Shown: positions 59,981 through 64,000 of the stretch, piece by piece
How the letters are laid out: each line of letters begins with the position of its first letter
Numbering within the stretch: position 1 is the first letter of the stretch
NCBI RefSeq assembly: GCF_009674495.1
Contig: NZ_WKJN01000027.1
Span: forward strand, 1-64,000
Origin: Duganella alba
GTDB taxonomy: Bacteria; Pseudomonadota; Gammaproteobacteria; Burkholderiales; Burkholderiaceae_D
DNA length: 64,000 nucleotides
Reading direction: 5' to 3'
Program-made: the position numbers and the translations under genes
Notes under the pieces: model-generated
The model's database searches: none
Told to the model about the DNA's origin: nothing
What the model saw: the letters and a program-made list of their open reading frames with translations, nothing else

Positions 59981-60592
59981 TTAGTCCATCGAACGCAGCT
60001 GGCCCTTGACGATGCGTACCGAGTCGCCCGAGCGCCATTGCGGCTGCGCCGACGAGTGGATGGTGCGCTTGCTGCCGTTATCCATGCGCACCACGACATC
60101 CCAGCTGTGGGTGGTCTTCATATTGCCTTCGATCTGGTTGCCGGCCACCGCGCCGCCGACCGCGCCCGCCACCGTGGCGATCTGACGGCCGTGGCCGCTG
60201 CCGACCTGGTTGCCCAGCAGGCCGCCCAGGATGGCGCCGCCGGCCGCGCCGACGCCGCTGCCTTGTGGGCGATGTTCGATCGTGCGCACCGATTCCACCA
60301 CGCCGCAGTTGCTGCATGGAGCGCTGCGCGCTTCCTGTTCAGGCGCCTGGCCCTGGCCTTGCGACACGCCAGGGGCCACGGTCGAGGCGCCGGCCGGCGG
60401 CGCGTCGTTGTAGGCCATCGGTTGCGATGCTGCCGGCGCTGGCGGCAGGCCGCTTACCGCGGCCGGTACGCTGGCATTCGAGGTTGGCAACCAGCCCAGG
60501 ATCGCTGCGCTGCCGACGCCGCAAAACAGCACCACCGCAACAGCGGCGATGACCATGACCGGGTGGGTGCCAGATTTAGTTTGGGTGTCCAT
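59981..60592 (-). CDS. Glycine-zipper 2TM exported protein
   Basis: The 203-residue protein has one N-terminal membrane helix (about 12-34), a proline/alanine-rich middle with CSNCGVV (a CxxC pair), and a glycine zipper (about 115-160, GAAGGAILGGLLGNQVGSGHGRQIATVAGAVGGAVAGNQ) of the SlyB/2TM family. The C-terminus has a small folded domain (VVVRMDNGSKRTIH, GDSVRIVKGQL). Such proteins support envelope integrity under stress. AAAGGA lies 8 nt before the ATG at 60592. GTRCG-N4-CGTAC copy 2 is between this gene and the Crp-type regulator. Confidence 0.85.
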   Translation of the reverse strand: MDTQTKSGTHPVMVIAAVAVVLFCGVGSAAILGWLPTSNASVPAAVSGLPPAPAASQPMAYNDAPPAGASTVAPGVSQGQGQAPEQEARSAPCSNCGVVESVRTIEHRPQGSGVGAAGGAILGGLLGNQVGSGHGRQIATVAGAVGGAVAGNQIEGNMKTTHSWDVVVRMDNGSKRTIHSSAQPQWRSGDSVRIVKGQLRSMD

Positions 60593-60665
60593 GTGTGTGT
60601 CCTTTGTTATTAGGTGAGGTAATGCACTGCAACCCACATTTTCCCTGAGTACATCTATTGCTTCC

Positions 60666-60679
60666 GTGCGTCACCGTAC
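60666..60679. promoter_or_regulatory. GTRCG-N4-CGTAC palindrome, copy 2
   Basis: GTGCG-TCAC-CGTAC is in the 121-bp divergent region between the glycine-zipper gene (73 bp to its start) and the Crp/Fnr gene (34 bp to its start). Confidence 0.65.
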
Positions 60680-60713
60680 ATACAGAGCAAATCATTGCCC
60701 TTAATCTGATCCC

Positions 60714-61433
60714 ATGCATACCTCTATCTCAACCACTCCCGACGAAGACCGGGCGCTGCCGCGACTGGCCAATAACCGCCTGCTCGCCAGCCTGCCGGAC
60801 GACGATCAACGCCAGCTCGCCGCCAGGTGCGAAACGGTGCGGGTGGACAACGGCCAGGTGCTGTCGGAGCCGGGACAGGAAGTACGCCATCTGTATTTCC
60901 CCATCGATTGCCTGGTGTCGCTGCTGGGCGTGGCCGAAGGCCGCATGACGCTGGAAGTCGGCTCCATCGGTCGCGAAGGCATGCTGGGCGCCTCGGTGGT
61001 GCTCGGACATGAGATGGCGCAGGTGCGCGCCGTGGTCCAGCGTTCCGGCCGCGCCTACCGCATCGCCACCGCCGACTTCATCACCGAGTTCTACCGCATG
61101 GAATCGTTGCAGCGCCTGCTGTACCGCTATACCGACACCGTGCTGGCGCAAACCATCCAGATCGCCGTGTGCAGCCGCTTCCACGTGCTGGAGGCACGGC
61201 TGGCCCGTTCGCTGCTGATCACGCGCGACCGCCTGCAGTCGGAAAAATTCCACCTGACCCATGAATTCCTGGCGCATGCGCTGGGCGTGCGCCGGGTCGG
61301 CGTCACCAAGGCCGCCAGTGCGCTGCAGAACCAGCGCCTGATCACCTACAGCCGTGGCAATATCGAGATCCTCGATTCGGCCGGCCTGGAATCGGTCTCC
61401 TGCCACTGCTACGAAATGTTCAAGGACAAATAA
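60714..61433 (+). CDS. Crp/Fnr-family transcription regulator
   Basis: The 239-residue protein has a cyclic-nucleotide-binding fold (about 25-140) and a C-terminal winged helix-turn-helix (LTHEFLAHALGVRRVGVTKAASALQNQRLITYSRGNIEILD, about 175-225). The recognition helix RRVGVTKAASAL differs from the R-E-SR of Crp and from Fnr, so another site is expected. No Fnr-type N-terminal cysteine cluster is seen. The ATG at 60714 has a poor ribosome site. The palindrome GTRCG-N4-CGTAC lies 34 bp upstream and may be its own operator. Confidence 0.9.
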   Translation: MHTSISTTPDEDRALPRLANNRLLASLPDDDQRQLAARCETVRVDNGQVLSEPGQEVRHLYFPIDCLVSLLGVAEGRMTLEVGSIGREGMLGASVVLGHEMAQVRAVVQRSGRAYRIATADFITEFYRMESLQRLLYRYTDTVLAQTIQIAVCSRFHVLEARLARSLLITRDRLQSEKFHLTHEFLAHALGVRRVGVTKAASALQNQRLITYSRGNIEILDSAGLESVSCHCYEMFKDK

Positions 61434-61435
61434 AA

Positions 61436-61457
61436 AAACGGACCCGAGGGTCCGTTT
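61436..61457. terminator. Bidirectional terminator between the Crp-type gene and the OsmB-like gene
   Basis: AAACGGACC and GGTCCGTTT form a 9-bp stem with loop CGAG. Minus strand: stem followed by seven T. Plus strand: stem followed by GTTTGCTTT. Confidence 0.82.
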
Positions 61458-61476
61458 GCTTTATGAAGCGCCGCGA

Positions 61477-61701
61477 TTAACGCGGTGGTTTTTGTACCTG
61501 GTTACCGATCACGCCGCCCACTGCCGCGCCGCCGACCGCGCCGACTGCGCTGCCGCCGGTCAGGACCGAGCCGGCCACTGCGCCAACGCCTGCGCCAACG
61601 GCGGTGTTACGGTCTTGATTCGACATACCTGCGCATGCGCTCAGGCCCAGGGTCGCGGCCAGTACGGCGGCGGTTGCTGCAATTCGCTTGACGTTGTTCA
61701 T
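61477..61701 (-). CDS. OsmB-like glycine-zipper lipoprotein
   Basis: The 74-residue lipoprotein has lipobox LGLSAC and a glycine zipper GAGVGAVAGSVLTGGSAVGAVGGAAVGGVIGNQ. It resembles OsmB, an osmotically induced outer-membrane lipoprotein. GAGGAG lies 6 nt before the ATG. Upstream sequence near 61776-61800 is a weakly similar version of the Crp-region palindrome (TTCCGTTCGTCAGCACACAC). Confidence 0.87.
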   Translation of the reverse strand: MNNVKRIAATAAVLAATLGLSACAGMSNQDRNTAVGAGVGAVAGSVLTGGSAVGAVGGAAVGGVIGNQVQKPPR

Positions 61702-61807
61702 GATGTTCTCCTCAGGCAGGTTAGGCGCGGTATTGCGCCTTCACCGATGCCTCCAGAGTACGAAACTTGCGCAATCGCTTCCGTTCGTCAGCACACACAG
61801 ACGGGAA

Positions 61808-63784
61808 TCAGTGTTGGGGCTTGCCGGCCTGGGCGATCAACGCCTGGCAGCCGGCCGTCTCGCCCGAGCTGGTGCTGACTAGCGGCACGATGGCCGCCAC
61901 CGGCGCCACCACCGCCAGCGCCAGGGCGCTGCCGGCGCGCAGGGCCAGCGAACCTTTGTCGATGCTGATGTCCGGCTGCTTGAAGGTGCCGCGCACATAA
62001 ATCGGCGCACGCAATGAAATCACCCGCACCGACTTGGCGTCCGGCTTCAATGTCAGGTCCAGCTTCTCGTTGCCGAGATTGACGGTGCCGTGGACGTCGA
62101 TGCGCGCTTCCGAGGTGTCCGCCACGAACAGGCGCGAGTTCATCACGCCGTTGCTGACCGCGAAATCCGTCACCATGCAATTGAGCTTGACCTGCTTGTC
62201 GCCGACCAGCTTGGTCAGCGCCACGCTGCCGAGGTTCAGGCCCATGGCTTCCAGCAGCAGCTTGCTGACGCTGCCTTCGTTGACCACGCCTTTGAATTCG
62301 CCGTTGGAGGCGCCCAGCAGGCTGGCCACCGAGTTGCCGGTGGCCGTCAGCGCGACGTCGGCGTTGATTTCGCCGACGGTGGCCTGCATGCCTTCGATGG
62401 ACGGGAACAACTGCTTGAGTTGCAGATGCGCCGCCTTGGCCTTCAGATCGGCGCGGATGGCGTGGGCGTTGACCTTGCCGCTGCCGTCCAGCACGATGTT
62501 GGAAGTGAAGCGGCCGCCGGCGATGTCGAAGTTCATCGGCTTCAGCGCCAGCACGCCGTCCTTCAGGTGGATCTGCGTTTCCAGGTTCTGGATCGGCAAG
62601 TCCTTGTTGCGCGTGATGCGCGCGGCCTTGAAGTTGACGTCGGCGTCGATGGCGGTCCAGCGGTCGGTGCGGAAGTTCTCCACCGGCAGCACCTTGTTGC
62701 CCGGCTGGAGTTCCTCGGCGCCGCGCGCTTCCTTGCTGGCGTTGGAATCGGCGCCGATCAGCGGGCCCAGGTCGGACACCTGCAGCAGCTTGGACTGGAT
62801 GTTGCCGCTTAAGACAGAGCGCGGCGCGCCGGTCTTGAAGTCGAGCTTGCCGGCGATGTCGCTGGCGCCGACCTTGCCGGTGAACTGGTCGTAGATCCAG
62901 TGGCTGGCGTTGGCGCCGAGGTTGCCGGTGAGGTGGCCCTCGGTGACGAACGGCGGCGTTTCCGGCAGCAGCACGCCGGTCAGGCCGTACAGCCGCGCCA
63001 TGCTGGGGCCGGACAGCTTGAGGCGCATGTCCAGCGCCGTCAGCGCGGCCGGCTTGGTCAGCGTGCCATCGAAGCTGATGCTGGTGCCGCCAACGTTGAG
63101 GCTGGCCGCGAGCGGGAAGGGCGCGGTCTGCTTTTGCAGCGACAGCACGGCGCCGGCCTTGCCGCTGCCCTGGATGTCCTGGTTGTTCCATTTGCCGCTC
63201 AACTGCCAGCTGACGCCGTAGCGCGGGTCGTTGATGGTGTCGACCTGGGCGCTGGCGTCGACGTGCGTCATCGCATCGATGTAGCGCACCGTGCCTTTGG
63301 TGAAGACCACGCGCTGCACGTCCAGTGACCACACCGATTCCTTGTCCTCGCGCTTGAAGGTCCAGTTGTTCTTGCCGTCCGCTTCGCGTTGCAGCAGCAG
63401 TTTCGGATTGTCGAAGCGCAGTTCGGGAATTTCGATGCGCTGGCGCAGCAGCGGCAGCAGCTCGACGGCGAAGGCGAACTGGCCGACGCTGGCCAGCTCG
63501 TCCGGCGCCGACATGCCGCGCGGATTGCCGACGTGGACGTCGCGCGCCACCAGGTGCGGCATCGGCAGGAACTCGCCCTCGTTGCGCCAGGCCAGCGACA
63601 CCGCGCCGCGGATCTCGAACGGCCGGGCGATGGCGGCGCTGATGCGCTGGTTGAGCCAGGGACGCGCCTTGTTCCAGTCGTAGCTGGCAAGGACGGCGGC
63701 CGCAACCACCGGCACGGCAATGACGATGCCGCCAACGGCGATGGCGATTTTGGTGCGGCGTGGAAGGGAAGTGGCAGAGGGCAT
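61808..63784 (-). CDS. AsmA-family envelope protein
   Basis: The 658-residue protein has one N-terminal membrane helix (about 12-32) and a long periplasmic part with the AsmA pattern: FEIRGAVSLAWRNEGEFLPMPHLVARDVHVGNPRG near the start, then beta-rich repeats (FDGTLTKPAALTALDMRLKLSG, GRFTSNIVLDGSGKVNAH, MNSRLFVADTSEARIDVHGTVNLGNEKLDLTL) and the C-terminal APIYVRGTFKQPDIS. AsmA-like proteins support phospholipid transport and outer-membrane integrity. GTRCG-N4-CGTAC copy 3 lies 49 bp upstream, shared with the lipoprotein at 63911. Confidence 0.92.
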   Translation of the reverse strand: MPSATSLPRRTKIAIAVGGIVIAVPVVAAAVLASYDWNKARPWLNQRISAAIARPFEIRGAVSLAWRNEGEFLPMPHLVARDVHVGNPRGMSAPDELASVGQFAFAVELLPLLRQRIEIPELRFDNPKLLLQREADGKNNWTFKREDKESVWSLDVQRVVFTKGTVRYIDAMTHVDASAQVDTINDPRYGVSWQLSGKWNNQDIQGSGKAGAVLSLQKQTAPFPLAASLNVGGTSISFDGTLTKPAALTALDMRLKLSGPSMARLYGLTGVLLPETPPFVTEGHLTGNLGANASHWIYDQFTGKVGASDIAGKLDFKTGAPRSVLSGNIQSKLLQVSDLGPLIGADSNASKEARGAEELQPGNKVLPVENFRTDRWTAIDADVNFKAARITRNKDLPIQNLETQIHLKDGVLALKPMNFDIAGGRFTSNIVLDGSGKVNAHAIRADLKAKAAHLQLKQLFPSIEGMQATVGEINADVALTATGNSVASLLGASNGEFKGVVNEGSVSKLLLEAMGLNLGSVALTKLVGDKQVKLNCMVTDFAVSNGVMNSRLFVADTSEARIDVHGTVNLGNEKLDLTLKPDAKSVRVISLRAPIYVRGTFKQPDISIDKGSLALRAGSALALAVVAPVAAIVPLVSTSSGETAGCQALIAQAGKPQH

Positions 63785-63833
63785 GGCAAACCTGATTTTT
63801 ATAGTTGCCTCATTTTACACACTCAGGGTTTTT

Positions 63834-63847
63834 GTGCGGCACCGTAC
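63834..63847. promoter_or_regulatory. GTRCG-N4-CGTAC palindrome, copy 3
   Basis: GTGCG-GCAC-CGTAC is in the divergent region between the AsmA gene and the lipoprotein gene (49 and 63 bp to the starts). Confidence 0.65.
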
Positions 63848-63910
63848 TGATGTCGTTGCGCTATCGGCTTATAAAGTCATCATCGCTTGAACAATTTGAG
63901 GAGAAAAATA

Positions 63911-64000
63911 ATGATGACCATGAATACCCAATGGCAAGTGCTGTTTGGCGCCGTGATGCTGGCCGGCCTGGCCGGTTGCGCCAGTGACAAAACGCCGGCG
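63911..64000 (+). CDS. Lipoprotein, 5' end only
   Basis: Thirty codons are present before the window ends: a lipoprotein signal with lipobox LAGCAS. GGAG lies about 7 nt before the ATG at 63911. The rest lies beyond the window, so no family can be named. Confidence 0.7.
   Translation, partial: MMTMNTQWQVLFGAVMLAGLAGCASDKTPA

Overview
The window is high-GC chromosomal DNA from what looks like a betaproteobacterium of the Oxalobacteraceae (Massilia/Duganella type). I infer this from the GC-rich codon use, a PEP-CTERM protein, CstA with its YbdD partner, a COG4389 membrane 'site-specific recombinase', DUF748/AsmA proteins and SOS boxes of the CTGT-N8-ACAG type. I could not run any database search. 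No plasmid, prophage or CRISPR hallmark is present.

Layout. 0-7.2 kb: the 3' part of a CHASE8 hybrid histidine kinase, a UGT-type glycosyltransferase, a PEP-CTERM protein, and a tightly overlapping ThiF / nitroreductase / membrane hexapeptide-transferase operon. 7.2-11.8 kb: cstA-ybdD, divergent from a Cache histidine kinase/NarL-type regulator pair, separated by a perfect 43-bp-arm palindrome. 12-15.3 kb: an HDOD protein and a PAS-GGDEF-EAL protein. 15.3-17.4 kb: tRNA-Ser(UGA) followed by an AT-rich accessory segment with one orphan gene, bracketed by copies of the tRNA 3' end. 17.4-20.5 kb: a decaheme cytochrome and MtrB/PioB-type porin pair for outer-membrane electron transfer.

20.5-30.1 kb is the most unusual block. 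It holds a DUF2971-like protein, an alpha/beta hydrolase, a 5'-nucleotidase, a WYL-domain regulator, a RecB-like nuclease/RNase H/SF1 helicase and a double-AAA ATPase. Four copies of the operator TGCGAC-N7-GTCGCA lie at the three control regions, which suggests one WYL-controlled locus. The helicase is read in two frames joined exactly at a slippery A_AAA_AAG heptamer with a stem 5 nt downstream, either a programmed -1 frameshift or a one-base deletion. I infer a stress or defence function; nothing in the sequence proves it.

30.1-51 kb is mostly ordinary metabolism and regulation: a GAF hybrid kinase, an SGNH hydrolase with its TetR regulator, a PaoABC-type molybdenum aldehyde oxidoreductase, a beta-lactamase-fold lipoprotein, two class I aminotransferases, a DUF748 giant, an EamA exporter, an alcohol dehydrogenase divergent from a LysR regulator, and an AI-2E family permease. 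At 51.1 kb two tandem LexA-type boxes sit between an unrecognised 76-residue protein and a PAP2 phosphatase. 51-59 kb is rich in lipid-phosphate enzymes (PAP2, YegS-like lipid kinase, metallophosphoesterase, phospholipase D) plus the COG4389 membrane protein, a porin and an IlvE-like aminotransferase. 59-64 kb is an envelope/stress group (DUF3617, a tiny membrane protein, two glycine-zipper proteins, a Crp/Fnr regulator, AsmA, a truncated lipoprotein) in which three intergenic regions carry the same palindrome GTRCG-N4-CGTAC, a second candidate regulon.
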